Shown piece after piece: positions 1-36,720 of a stretch of 64,000 nt of DNA; position 1 is the stretch's first letter, and each line of letters starts with the position of its first letter. Origin of the DNA: Chamaelirium japonicum (Eukaryota; Streptophyta; Magnoliopsida; Liliales; Melanthiaceae); assembly GCA_947650365.1 (NCBI GenBank), contig OX393552.1:20494645-20558644 (forward strand), given 5' to 3'. Position numbers and translations under genes: made by a program. The notes below the pieces were generated by a model. That model was given only the letters and a program-made list of their open reading frames with translations, did not search any database and had not been told where the DNA came from.

Positions 1-1930
1 TTGAGATTCCACACTGTGGCCCCTTGTCTTCTACCCGCTTGGGAACGGACTGAAGCACATTTGTTCTTGGCCAAGGAGAAGAGAGAGGGAAAAGCTGCTC
101 TAACGGTACACTCCCAAGCTAGACATCCTTCCAAAATCTGATAAGCTTCCCAACTCCTAACGATAGGGTGGTCGCCTCCTTGTAGAAGGCTCTCACCTTC
201 AGTACTCCCCGCCAGAAGTGAGATATACGCCAAGAGACCCTGCTTCTAAAATGTAAGGGGGAGAAACGTTTGAAATATTTGGCAAGGAGAACTTCTCGCT
301 AAGTTCGATCCGCCTGTTCCTGGCTGTAGGCGCCACCACCATCTTCCAAGCATGGAGATATTGAACCTACGGAGATCTAAAACCCCCAATCCTCCTAGGT
401 TCTTCGGCAGACAAACTTGATCCCAACTTAAGAGGTTATAACCACCCACAGTGTCACCGACTTAGTACCAGAAAAAGGATCTCCTAATTCTATCAATCCT
501 GTCGATCACCCATGAAGGTAGGTAGAAGAAGGAGAGGTAGTAAGACGAGATCGATGAGAGGACCGAGTTTTCCAGGACCAATCTGCCTCCGGAAGAGAAG
601 TAGCGTCCCTTCCAGCCCTCCAATCTTCTCTTGATTTTTTGAATCAGTTGTTCCCAATCGTCACGCCTTAAAGCCTTATCGCTGATAGGTAAGCCCAAGT
701 ATTTCACTGGTAGAGTTGTCTCCTTGCAGTTCAACAGTTTTTCCAATCTCGTCCCTACCTTCCCAGGGCCGATGTAGTACAAGTTACTTTTCAGGATGTT
801 TATCTTCAACCCAGAGGTCAGTTCAGGCCATATAGCAGTATTTTGAGCGAGACCATCTGAAAAGGACAAGCCCCGGAGAATAATAGTGAGTCGTCCGCAT
901 AATGCAGATTGGATGTGGTCCAGCCGGATCCGCCCACTCCTTTCACGAGCCCTTATGCATTCGCCTTCCGAATAGCAGCATCAAAGATGTCGACCACCAG
1001 AATAAAAAAGATATGGAGATAGTGGACATCCTTGCTTCAACCCTTTGTAGACCTTGAAGTCTCTACCTTGAACCCTATTTAAATGGCAAGCTATCTTAGA
1101 GGAGGACATAATTTCTTTAATCTAGCTCACCCATCTGATTGAGAACCCTTTCACCTTCAACAATTCCAACAGGAAATCCCATCTAATCTGATCAAAAGCT
1201 TTTTCGAAATCCAGCTTCAGGAGCACCCCTTCTTCTCCAGATTCGCGCGGGTGAAGGATTGTTTCGTGAGCAGCCGCCACACTGTCTAAAATCAATCTTC
1301 CCTTAATGAAAGCTGGTTGGGAAGGAGATACCAGATCAGAGATGCTGCCTGCCAACCGATTAGCCAGAATCTTCGAAACTATCTTGTATAGACAATTTGC
1401 TAAAGAGATTGGGCGGTAGTCCCTGATAACCTCTGCACCAGATTTCTTTGGCAAAAGAATTATCCAAGAATAGTTCAAGTAGTGAAGGCGTACCTTACCT
1501 GAGAAGAAATCTCGCAAAAAGCGACAGAGGTCAGTCTTCATCACCTCCCAATATTTCTGGTAGAAAGACATTGGGAAACCGTCTGGCCCTGGAGCTCCAT
1601 CTCCTTTGATTGGAAGACTACTCTCCGGAATTCATCGTCAGTGAAGTCGGCGTCGATGGCCGTGTCTTCCTGCCGCAAACGTTGGAAGTCCAGGTCGTTC
1701 CAGTCGATCGAGACCCCCGTAATCTCGTTAGCCTCCCGAAAGGAACTTTTGAAATAGGATGTAGCTGCCTCCAGACTATCGGAAGTAGAAGTCAAGGACC
1801 TTCCCCCATGGTGTAGGGAGGACAAGTAGTTCTTCCGACGATGAGCGTTGGCGACCTTGTGGAAGTAAGAAGTATTAGCATTGCCTAGCTTTACCCATTG
1901 CTCTTTAGATCTCTGCCTCCACATCCCTCA
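1..1930 (-). mobile_element. L1-type LINE retrotransposon remnant
   Basis: The minus strand carries pieces of a plant L1-like ORF2. From 5' to 3' (descending coordinates) these are the pre-RT segment with WRQRSKEQWVKLGNANTSYF near 1924, RT with RPISLANCLYKIVSKILANR near 1450, the YADD catalytic box at 890-901, and the post-RT segment with WDQVCLPKNLGGLGVLDLRR near 430. The endonuclease and ORF1 are not seen. The right end is probably a 5' truncation, and the left end is cut by the window. Reading frames change several times and an in-frame stop lies between 449 and 462, so it is dead. The family call is firm; the exact 5' limit (1925-2011) is not. Confidence 0.85.
462..1571 (-). pseudogene. 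LINE reverse transcriptase pseudogene
   Basis: The RT core is split over open stretches at 1571-1122 and 869-462, with YADD (codons at 901-890, followed by SLLFSGAC) in the gap between them. The first stretch has the finger/palm motifs LPKKSGAEVIRDYRPISLAN, PSQPAFIKGRLILDSV and LKLDFEKAFDQIRWDFL. The second has the thumb motif VKYLGLPISDKALRRDDWEQ, typical of plant non-LTR RT. At least two frame changes and stops interrupt it. Relatives copy LINE RNA at a nicked target site; this copy cannot. Confidence 0.85.
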
Positions 1931-3128
1931 TAGTGATGCTCTTTTCGATAAAGAAGTTTTGAACTTGGTTACGAATCCATACAGTAATTGGAGTTCCGTT
2001 TGCAAGTTTGTATTTCCATTAGGGATGAAACTTGGACACGTCGAACCCGACCGACTAGGGCTGACAGCGGTGCAGGTTAAAACCAAAAATAGGATAAATC
2101 ATACCGCATGGTCTGGTTTTGGTTTGCCAAAATTTAAAACCGTCACGGTTCAGTGCGGTTTTGGTTGTCGATTTCAGTGTAGCGGTGAGGTTTCGATTTT
2201 GAACAAAACCGCATAAAATCGCACCGTTTAGGCCATTTTAATGATAAAACCATGGTGCACTGCACCACACTGCACCGCATGGTGCGGTTTTGGTTTTACA
2301 TAATGGTAAATCGTCGCGGTGCGGTGCCATTTTGGTGTGGCGGTTTGGTGTTGCGGTGCGATTTCGGTTTTGCCCAAAACTGCATTGAAACCGCACCGGT
2401 TCCATCCCTATGACCAACCCGTGTTCAACCTGACATTGGGTTGGGTTTGGGCAATCATAGGATGGGTTGGGTTATGCGTTGGATTTCCAAAAAAACCAAC
2501 CCAATTAATATTTGGGCGAGCTTGGGTTGAGGGTCCGAGTTGACCGACCCAACTTGAACCCGATTAATATATATACATTTCTTCCATCTTTATTATATAT
2601 TTTCTTTCTTATGTATTAGTTTCGTCAAATATCTTCCAATTTACAAGTTCTATATGTTGGATATGGTAGTGTACAGTGTACGCTGATACTTGTCTCTTTT
2701 ATATTAATTTAGACAATTTTTTTACATTAGAATTATTTCTTGGTAGAAATTTTTGTTTTGTAAAATTTGATGTGGTTGAATGTTAATTTTTTTTTTTGAA
2801 AAAGAGAGTTCTTGCAAGAATTACTATACATATAGCTATTGTTAGAAAAATTAAAGGGTAAATTAATTCAGGGTCCAAAGTTTGACCCCATTGCAATAAA
2901 AAGTCCTCCATAAAGACATTTTTAAAATCCACCCCAAATTTAGAAAATTCTTAATACTAGGTCCATTTTCGTAAATCATGCATTCTTCATCCCGAGACAA
3001 CCCCTACGATGTGACGTCTGACAACTACTGCAACGCCTTAAAGTTTCACTACAGGACAAAATATTCTTAGAGTAATTGTAGCCGCTACAGTAACTATGAA
3101 TTTTTTTCTCTTGTAGTTAATATTTTTC

Positions 3129-3715
3129 ATGTGTCTTCGGAGTTACTATAGCTGCTATAGACATTGTTTTATCTATATGTTACTTAAAGCATATTTTAAA
3201 TTACTAAATACGTATTTTAAATTACTAAAAACGTATCAAATATTTTCTAAAGCGTATTTTAAATTATCCTGTAGTGAAGTATTTTCACATGACTTCGGAG
3301 TTATTGTAGCTGCTAGAGATATTGCTTCATCTGAATGTTACCCAAAATATATTATAAATTACTAAATACGTATTTTAGATTACTAAATGCGTATAAAATA
3401 TTATCTAAAGCATATTTTATATACGCATAACATCTACAATAACTTTGAAAAAAAATTATCCTACAGTGAAACTCTTTCACGTGGCTTTCTGATCTACTGT
3501 AGTTGCTACATTTATTGTTTCTTCTGTAAGTTACCTAAAATGTATTTTAAATGACTAAGAACATATTATAGATTACTAAAAGCATTTAAATATTATCTAC
3601 AAAGTATTTTAATTTACCATAGTGTCTGCACTAACTTCGAAAAAAAATTATCCTGTAATGAAACTTTTTTACGTGGCTTCCGAGTTATTGTAACTACTAC
3701 AATTATTGCTACCCT
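3129..3715. repeat. A/T-rich tandem repeat inside the MULE, unit about 170-190 bp
   Basis: About three and a half degenerate units follow one another. Each contains a CTTCGGAGTTA-TTGTAGCTGCTA box, a run of AAAGC/GTATTTTAAATTACTAAA motifs and a TCCTGTAGTGAA box. A partial unit resumes at about 5100-5330 beyond the foreign block, so the array predates that insertion. Confidence 0.65.
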
Positions 3716-3718
3716 TAC

Positions 3719-5100
3719 AGTGGCGGACCTATCTTAGGCCCAGGGAGGCTCAAGCCCCCCTTACTTTAGGAAAAAATTTGAGATTTTATACATACTTTGC
3801 ATATCTATATGTTGGTATTGACTTCAATTTTTCGCTCAACTCTAAACGATGTCGTAGAGGATTACATGAGGATCACAACGTCTTCGGAATCACTGAATTC
3901 CGATGAAAAATGAAAAAGATATGAAGTGTCGACTTCGGCTACGGTTCTCATATCTTCTCATCGTATTCACTATGTATACGGAATTTTTATGGGACTTGGT
4001 GTTAGATTCCTAGCAATAGATCGATTTGGTGAAAAGGATGATCAATAAGATGGTTTTGCACTAGGTCCCTCTCAAAAATATGCATTTACATCAAGTCCCT
4101 TTGTTGACTTTTTCTATGCTTTAACTGTCAAAATTGCTCCTAATACTAAAATCACAAATAAAAAATGCTACTCTTTATTATCAAAATTTTACTTTTTTGC
4201 TACTGCTAAAGTATCCTTTTGTCATCGTTATCGCTAAAGATGATATGTTATAAAGACCTACCACCAATTTGTCCAAATTTTTTTTGCTCCAGATGCTAAG
4301 TGAGTCATTTAGACCATTTATGGAAGAATAGAGACCTGTCAGATTATACTTTACACACAATCACGACTCGTGCACTACACTATTACCCACCCTTTTTACA
4401 TACGATCAGACTGCACCCTTTTCTCCTGCATATTAGAGAATGGTGCAGATGCCCAATGTAGCATCATAGCAAAAATCGTCCTTGTGCCCGCAACTTAATT
4501 AAGTGAACGTTTATGGGTCGTTGGATCGAGGTCTTGATCCAACGGTCATCGAATCTCCAAGGATTAATACCAAGCATTTTAGTGTGGGTTTCGGTTTGGG
4601 AAAAAAAGATAAGAAAGAGATATATAGAAGGGGCTGTAGAGCAGAGACATAGAAGCACATCTAGAGGTTTCCCTATTTGGCCTTGATATTTTTTTGAGTG
4701 TGAAGGAAGAAGGGAGGAGGTTCTCTTGTTAAAGATCCTTGGGGTTAAGGGAGAAGAGTAGTCGGCTCAGTTTTTGTTGGTAGAGGAGTCGTCTAGGTGT
4801 GTTATTTTCTTGCCACCATCATAGTAAAGTTTATCTATGCTCCAAGCTCATTCCGGCTTTTAACCAAGCTTCATGCCATTCAACTTTAACCTACTTTAAC
4901 CAAGCTTTATGTTATTTCAAAAAAAAAAAAAAAATCCGGCTTGTTATTCTCGACCGGCCCAACCCGACCAGTTATAGCCCCAAATTTTTTAAGGATTCCG
5001 AGGACTCAATGGAAGGGAAGGGACGATGTCACACCGCCGGGCAAAGCTTCCGATTCGAGACATTGATACCACTTACTTTTTAATGTTTATGCCCCTCCTG
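3719..5100. other. Unclassified insertion within the MULE tandem repeat
   Basis: The repeat array stops near 3710 and resumes near 5100. The left edge CAGTGGCGGACCTA resembles hAT termini such as the one at 38718, but no matching right terminus was found. The block contains an A-run at 4920-4935 and short unrelated open frames. Nothing in it is recognisable as a gene. Confidence 0.35.
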
Positions 5101-5841
5101 ATAAAAAATTATCCCGTATATGTTAAGTAAAACATATTTTAAATGAGTAAGTACATATTTTAGATTATTAAAAGCGTATTGAACATTATTTAAAGCGTAT
5201 TTTAATTTACTCATAGTGTCTACACTAATTTTGAAAAAAAAAAAATCTTGTAGTGAAATGCGTGAAAGAGCTTGACTACAGGACATAAAAAAAATTCGAA
5301 GTTACTGTAGCAGCTATAGTAACTCCAAAAATATTTTTAATGTTTATTTTCCACGTCACATTTAATGCTCTCAGTTTTTTCTGAGGGTATTAATGTCATT
5401 TCATATTTCTATCGTTCATGAAAACTGTGACCATGGACCTAGTTTTAAATTTTTCGCAAATTTGGAGCGGACTTTAAAGATCTCTTAATGGGGGACTTTT
5501 TATTGCATTGGGGTCAGATTTTAGACCCTGAATTAATTTACCCAAAATTAAATTAATGTATTGAAATATAATAGACTGAAAGTATAAAGAAATCTTAACC
5601 AGACCAACCCACTTTGGTTGGGTTGGGTTGAGAATTCTCAACCCAAGGTTGGGTTAGATTAGGGTTAGGATTAGGATTGAGCACCAACCCAACCCAACCC
5701 ACCCCGCCAGGTTTCACCCCTAATTTCCATTCACTTAAAAGAGAACGGAAATGAAGTCCGCTCACTTCAGTTTCAGCTGATTTCACTTCCGCTACTTCCC
5801 TGTTCTTTTGTGAGGAAGGAAACCAACTGATTGCACGCGCA

Positions 5842-6226
5842 GGGGAAAATTTTCAGCACATCCTGCGTACGCTACAACAGTTGACCAGAGTCTATCAACA
5901 CGTTTTAACTTTTAAGTGCACTTTTTCATTTCTAAAAAAAAAAGGGGTTATTTTGACTTTGCCCCCCAAACTTTGCTTTGAATTAGACTACCCCCAAAAC
6001 TACCTGTTCCGTCAGCTCACATCCCAAAACTTTATTTCTTTTCCGTCATCTCACCCTTTCTCTTAGACGGTGAGCTGACGGAACAGTTAGTTTTGAGGGT
6101 AAAGTCTAATTTATGAAAAGTTGGGGGGTAAAGTCTAATTCATGTGCTGGGCTGCTGCACCATGTCTCTTTGAAGCGCAGTGGGCCAGCGGTTGTACCGT
6201 ACGCAGGATGTGCTGAAAATTTCCCC
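5842..6226. mobile_element. hAT-type MITE in the promoter of the tryptophan synthase gene
   Basis: Inverted repeats of about 38 bp (5842-5879 against 6188-6226) share the core TTTTCAGCACATCCTGCGTA. The 8-mer CACGCGCA lies immediately outside both ends (5834-5841 and 6227-6234). The element ends 112 bp before the proposed start codon at 6339, so it lies in or beside the promoter or 5' leader. It contains a second palindromic element. Confidence 0.85.
5945..6145. mobile_element. Palindromic MITE nested in the 5842-6226 MITE
   Basis: Two arms of about 75 bp pair around position 6040. The outer part reads TTTGACTTTGCCCCCCAAA on the left and mirrors GGGGGGTAAAGTCTAA on the right; the inner part is CTGTTCCGTCAGCTCA. 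The exact ends and the target duplication are not resolved. Confidence 0.6.
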
Positions 6227-6338
6227 CACGCGCAGAACCCTTCCAAACCCAACCCCCCCCTCCCGCACTAAACGGAGGCTTGAGCCGCCACCAAGCGGAG
6301 GCTTTGAGCGGCGTTGCTACCCAAATATCCAGACGATA

Positions 6339-31915
<25,577 letters not shown>

Positions 31916-32239
31916 GATGGAGAGCTGCGATATGCTTCACTGATGATGATGATCCATAGGTGCTTCGAGTGACCATGCGAGCTTTTCAGTATCAAGATTA
32001 TGGTTCGTACTCATCGAAACTTGGAACATGGCTGCTTCAGAGCTTGTCATTTAGAGCTTCCATTTTTCATTGTAGTGTCCTCACTGCTAGTGTCCGTCGA
32101 TGTTCGTTATGAAGAGACCGATCAAATTTGCGGTAGAGAATGTAGAGAGAGAAAACAAGGTGAACAAGTCTCAATGTCTCAAACTTAAGTTGCACATGAA
32201 CGGTAAATTAACGAGCTTTTGTGGTGCAATCATGTTGCA
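31916..32239 (+). other. TSA 3' flank, probably including its 3' UTR
   Basis: No coding potential. A clear polyadenylation signal was not found near the stop; AATAAA first appears near 32249, inside a repeat. Confidence 0.4.
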
Positions 32240-32410
32240 TTGTTAGAAATAAACAAAAGAATAAGCAGCAATCACACAACCAGAAAAGATAGATTTAATG
32301 AGGTTCGACAATTTGCATGCGTCCTCCATTCAGAGCTGATTCCACTATGATGGTACAATTGGTATTACATGCACTTCAATGTCTCATGTCAACAGTTGTT
32401 TTGGTAGGGA
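32240..32410. repeat. Intergenic repeat R1, first copy
   Basis: Begins TGTTAGAAATAAAC and contains CAACCAGAAAAGATAGATTT, a GGTTCGACAATTTGC box and GGTACAATTGGTATTACATG. The same text recurs as an array at 34750-35420. The TGTTAG start suggests a Copia LTR origin, not proven. Confidence 0.6.
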
Positions 32411-32954
32411 ATAATCTTATATAACATGGCACGACGGTTTTATGCTGACTAGGACAAAATGGAACCAAAAGCTGGTTAGACAAAAAGAAACATTGTTGAC
32501 TAGACAAAGCTCTCCCGCGCACACGATCACAGCCGTTCACTCTCTCTTCCCTCAATCTCCATCCGTGCCCTTCATATACAGAGTGATTCATGCATGCACG
32601 TACCCAATATTCTGTATTCCATTTATGTGTATAATCCGCATAAATGGTATCCTATCTCCGAAGGTGATATTTCCATTTAGCCACCCGGGATTGAATTAAA
32701 TTTGTTGCTATGAATGGTTGGTATGGGATGATGGAATCCTTCATTTATTCTGTACAAATTATCCATCATTATTTCCTAATAAATAATTAGCCATTGTGCT
32801 ATCACTATAAACTGAAATTTCCTAAAGTGGCAAAAGATATGGGTTGCCTTCCTTCCATTGGACTGAAATATCATTAAATTTTTATTTTTAAAGCATTAAT
32901 TGTTATAAATAATTAAATGGCTCTAATCAATTATTCACTAATTGTTGTTAGGCA

Positions 32955-33118
32955 AAACGGCATGTTCAGTTGTTAGCATGTAGGGGCCTAGCTAGATCCA
33001 TCAACGGCCATTAATGTCTTGAGGCCCACCGACCGACGGTATGTTCAGTTGTTAGCATGTAGGAGCTTAGCTAGATCCATCAACGGCCATGATTTGCCTT
33101 GAGGCCCACCGACCGGGG
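32955..33118. repeat. Two-copy tandem repeat, unit about 80 bp
   Basis: ATGTTCAGTTGTTAGCATGT starts both units, and both end CTTGAGGCCCACCGACCG. Confidence 0.85.
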
Positions 33119-33364
33119 CTCACCGATCGCATTATTATACACTGAATAATTAGCACCTATGCGAGCCAGCTGTATCAGTTCAAATTCAACTTACGCCATA
33201 AAAGGAAGTGAGTTCAACCCACGAAATCGACCGCACGATCACCTTCCAATCACAGAAGATTTGGCCTCCCTCGATTAATTCACCGCATTAAACACTGGGG
33301 ATTGTTTTTTTCATCCCGTAATAATCCCACCAAATCTTTTCAGCTTCCATACACCAATAAAACG

Positions 33365-33395
<31 letters not shown>
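33365..33395 (+). repeat. Uninterrupted run of 31 C
   Basis: A single-base tract flanked by AAACG and AACCACCACC. Frames through it give artefactual polyproline or polyglycine. Confidence 0.9.
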
Positions 33396-33397
<2 letters not shown>

Positions 33398-34040
33398 CCA
33401 CCACCACCAACCTCTCTCCCTCCTTCTCATCCCATATCTGAGCGAGAGGAGAGGCCGACCTGCCCTTGCCCACCAGCCGAAGAAGACCCCGCCTGCGGCC
33501 CATGCTCTGTCTCCGGCCTACGCCCATGCGACGTCGTCTCCTTCTCCGGCGAAGGCCGGGTATCTTCATGCATCAGTCCTGGTCTATACTCCTTACAGCT
33601 ACACCTCAGGTCTGACAGTGGTGGTTTGGTGGTTCGGTTGGGATTCCTAGGTCTAGGGTTCATCCCATGGCCTATAGATCTTAGGGTTAGGGGTAGGTTT
33701 AGGTTTGGTCCGGTTCGACGGCGGTGAGCAATTCCTTTGGCGGCGTTCGGTGTTTTCAGTTCGGTGGTTTGATGGCGGCGTGCAGGTGTATTACCATCGA
33801 AGGCGGTCGCTTAGGCGGCAGCAAATGTCACAACAATGGCTGCTGTTGGTGGTGTCGGTGTTGTCAGTCTGTCGGGTCGGGGCCGATGTTGCCGCCGAAA
33901 GTATTTTGTTGCCAAAGACGTTCAGGTGTGTTGTCGCCGCATACGACAGTGGGGGTGGGGATGGGGGTGGTGATGCCGGGGGGTGTCTTGCCGCCGAAGG
34001 CGGCCCGCTGCAATGCCGACAGGCACAAGCATGCACTAGT
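33396..34040 (+). other. GC-rich intergenic block, origin unknown
   Basis: 33420-33600 resembles a GC-rich exon or leader, but the frame (33302-33727) has no recognisable domain. The following GCGGC-rich text at 33890-34040 is repeated at 34617-34755. Confidence 0.35.
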
Positions 34041-34755
34041 TCTATAACAAGGGACGTCGGTTTTGTGCTGACTAGACAAACGGAACAAAAAAAGCTGACT
34101 AGGACAAGTTGACTGGATAATAAACTTGAACCGAATAAATCTAACCATTCGTTCAAAAATCAATGCACGATCTCTTCTTGGTTTCAAATCTATATAACAA
34201 GGGATGTCGGTTTGGTGATGACTAGACAAACGGAACAAAAAAAGCTGACTAAGACAAGCTGACTGGACAAAAATGAATCGAATATATCTAACCATTCGTT
34301 CAAAAATCAACGCACGATCTCTCATTGGTTTCAAATCCCAACCCATTTAAACTGCACTAAACCCCTAAAATCCCTGCCCATTAAAACTGCACTAAACCTG
34401 ATCGTTCATCCCGTGATCATTGTTCGCATCAACGGCTATAAACCCACCTGCTGAAATTTTAGTCGCCCCAAACCATCGGGTCGATCTCGAGGAATCCGTT
34501 CGAACAATGACATCCATGATTGATCGATTATAGGGGGAGGGGAAGTTGGTCGCGCTGAAGGCGCTCGTTTCGTACCAATCGGCACGGGCGAGAAAATGGG
34601 TGTCCCTATGAATGTCGATGTTGTCGCCGAAAGTGTTTTGTTGCCGAAGGCGTTCAGGTGTATTGCTGCCGAAGACAGCTCGCTGCAGTGCCGACATGTG
34701 TGTTGCTGCCGAAGGCGGCCCGCAGCAGTGCTGATAGGCACTGGCATGCACTAGT
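33890..34755. repeat. Direct repeat pair R3 around the R2 tandem repeat
   Basis: 33890-34040 and 34617-34755 share GCCGAAAGT-TTTTGTTGCC, CGTTCAGGTGT and GCATGCACTAGT in the same order. They enclose R2 and about 280 bp of single-copy sequence. Confidence 0.7.
34041..34340. repeat. Tandem repeat R2, two units of 150 bp
   Basis: GACTAGACAAACGGAACAAA, CTAACCATTCGTTCAAAAAT and CACGATCTCT occur in order in both units. Confidence 0.85.
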
Positions 34756-34932
34756 GAAAGAATAAGATTCAATCACACAAACTATAAGAGGCAGTGAGTT
34801 AACAAGGTTCGGCAATTTGCCTACGTCCTCCTTTCATAGCCGATTCCACTACAACGGTACAATTGGTATTACATGCAGTTCAATGTCTCTCATGTCAAGA
34901 AACAGATGTTTTGTTGAGAATAAATGAAAGAA

Positions 34933-35114
34933 GAGAAATGCGATTCAGCCCGAAGGTTTGTCCCGAAGGCGCCGGCCCGAAATATGTGGCAGCGTGCAAC
35001 TAGTGGCTGAAACCCACTAGCGATTCAAAAATCTTTAACAGCACCAGTTGCACGCTGCCACGTCTTTCGGGCCGGCGAATTTGGGACAAACCTTCGGGCT
35101 GAATAGCATTGCTC
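34933..35114. mobile_element. 182-bp MULE-type MITE, copy B, exact 9-bp TSD
   Basis: Starts GAGAAATGCGATTCAGCCCG and ends with its mirror. ATGAAAGAA flanks both ends (34924-34932 and 35115-35123). It interrupts an R1 unit whose two halves continue across it. Confidence 0.88.
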
Positions 35115-35309
35115 ATGAAAGAATAAGATGCAATCACACAACCAGAAAAAACTGATTTAACGAAGTACGACAATTTGGCTACGTCCTCAATTCACAGCTG
35201 ATTCCTCTACAACTTACAATTGATATTACATGCAATTTAATGTCTCTCATGTCAACAGACAGACGTTATGCTAGAAATAAACGAGAGAATAAGATGCAAT
35301 CACATAACC

Positions 35310-35361
35310 AGAAAAGATAGATTTAACTTTTTTTTTTTGGATAGAAAAAAGCAGATTTAAC
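35310..35361. mobile_element. 15-bp poly-T insertion flanked by about 18-bp direct repeats
   Basis: AGAAAAGATAGATTTAAC (35310-35327) recurs imperfectly at 35343-35361, around 11 T plus GGAT. It has the same form as 13368-13422, inside R1. Confidence 0.5.
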
Positions 35362-35936
35362 AAGGTTTGGCAATTTGCTTGCGTCCTCCCTTTATAGCCG
35401 ATTCCATTATACTGCGAAAAAAAAAAAACCGACGGTACAAGGAATTATAGTGCCTGACGGCTAACCATCTATATATATACCCCCCCTTGCAGTTAGGGTT
35501 TACATAGAATCGTAAAGAGTAAAAAATAGTACCGAAAATGTCTCCAAAATCGTAGGTAGGGAAGCCCAAAAACAAACACATGAGGGTTAATGCCTCTCAT
35601 GTCAATTGGCATTACATTCAGTTCGATGACTCTCATGTCAACAAAAGGATGTTCCACAGACTATTCTATGTGCTATCTCATTTTGTCCACATGAATTTCA
35701 GTAGCTCTACACGCATGGGCTACCAAAATGAAAGCACTGAGCTATCATTTCTTTTTCTTTGCCTTTTTGTGCTCTCGATTTGATTTTGGATCACTCAATT
35801 CATTGGTCGATAATATTTTGTTGTAGTTATCGTTAGGGCACATTATTGAATCGCTCAGTACATTGGTCGATCATATTTTGTCGTAGTTTTTGTTGGGGAA
35901 TGTCCAAAGGCGGTACAAATGTATAATCCATATTTG

Positions 35937-36246
35937 ACCCAGTACCCTAATCAGCACCTAGAGGTTTTAGAATGTGCTGATTTTTTGTAGACATGTTGTC
36001 TATGGTATGTTGATCATCCTCACAAAAAAAGCACATTCTAAAACCTCTAGGTGCATCAAGTGTGCTATTCAAATCAACGATTTGCAATCGTCAATTTTAA
36101 CCGTTGATTTGAAGAGCACACTTGATGCACCTAGAGGTTTTAGAATGTGCTGATTTTTTGTGAGGATGATCAACATATCATAGACAATATGTCTACAAAA
36201 AATCAGCACATTCTAAAACCTCTAAGTGCTGATTAGGGTGCTGGGT
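35937..36246. mobile_element. 310-bp foldback MITE built of four alternating palindrome units
   Basis: Arms of about 150 bp pair with few mismatches around 36090. Each arm is itself palindromic, so a 24-mer starting GCACCTAGAGGTTTTAGAAT occurs four times in alternating orientation (35954, 36031, 36127, 36206). TATTTG lies outside both ends, a possible 6-bp duplication. Confidence 0.8.
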
Positions 36247-36270
36247 TATTTGCTGGGTCATCCGATCCTA

Positions 36271-36271
36271 A

Positions 36272-36307
<36 letters not shown>

Positions 36308-36430
36308 GGAGGGATACTCTTACTCATGAGCTCTTACTAATGATCCCAGCCATCCATTGCGATCATGATGGCTGGGATCAATTCCCACTCTCTCTCTCTC
36401 TCTCTCTCTCTTTCTTTCTCTCTCTCGATC
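36271..36430. repeat. (TA)n and (TC)n microsatellites with a small hairpin
   Basis: TA repeats at 36272-36305 and CT repeats at 36389-36427. GATCCCAGCCATC and GATGGCTGGGATC form a hairpin between them (36344-36380). Confidence 0.85.
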
Positions 36431-36720
36431 AAGCAACCCCCACCCCCCCCGACCCCCCATCCCCCCTGACTCCGGCAGCATCTTCCGGCGACCCCCTCGA
36501 CTCAGGCAGCCCCTTCCGCGCCCCCCGCCGGCTCGCGCACTCCGCGCCCCCCGCGCCCCTCGTCGGCCCGCCTGCCCGCTCCCCGCGCCGGTGTCGCCGG
36601 AGAGGAAGGTGGTCGGGGTCGGGGCTGCGGGGGGATCGCCGGAGCTGGAGCCGGAGGGGGAGGGGATGGGGTCGGGGTCTGGGTTTAGGGGTTTTGGACA
36701 CGACATGAACACGACCCGAC
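36431..36720. other. GC-rich low-complexity block
   Basis: C-rich then G-rich text that opens long frames on both strands, all Pro/Gly/Arg-rich with no domain. It ends in CACGACCCGACCCGACCC. It may be the leader of an old retroelement. Confidence 0.35.

Larger units (their letters stand above)
2856..5543. mobile_element. MULE-type element nested in the hAT, 9-bp TSD
   Basis: Inverted repeats of about 120 bp face each other: 2856-2985 starts GGGTAAATTAATTCAGGGTC and 5428-5543 is its mirror. The 9-mer AAAATTAAA lies directly outside each end (2847-2855 and 5544-5552). Long inverted repeats plus a 9-bp duplication indicate the Mutator superfamily. No MURA-like transposase was found. The interior holds A/T-rich tandem repeats and a further foreign block (about 3719-5100). 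Confidence 0.85.
2020..5722. mobile_element. Non-autonomous hAT element with exact 8-bp TSD
   Basis: Terminal inverted repeats are TAGGGATGAAAC at 2020-2031 and GTTTCACCCCTA at 5711-5722 (11 of 12 pair). Both ends are flanked by the identical 8-mer ATTTCCAT (2012-2019 and 5723-5730). An 8-bp duplication with a TAGGG terminus is the hAT signature. Subterminal zones are low-complexity repeats of a GCGGTTTTGG type (2040-2400) and a GGGTTGGGTTGGG type (2410-2545, mirrored at 5590-5705). No transposase frame was recognised, so it depends on another hAT. A MULE sits inside and accounts for most of its length. Confidence 0.85.
34750..35420. repeat. R1 array, about three further units
   Basis: Units of about 160 bp carry the GAATAAGATGCAATCACA, GGTTCGGCAATTTGC and CAATGTCTCTCATGTCAA boxes. 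The second unit is split by the MITE at 34933-35114 and the third by a short poly-T insertion at 35328-35342. A stray end-piece lies at 35588-35645. Confidence 0.75.

Noticed and set aside
33288-34156. Several overlapping frames of 78-141 residues near the C tract
   Set aside because: GC-rich low-complexity sequence open in many frames at once; no conserved motif.
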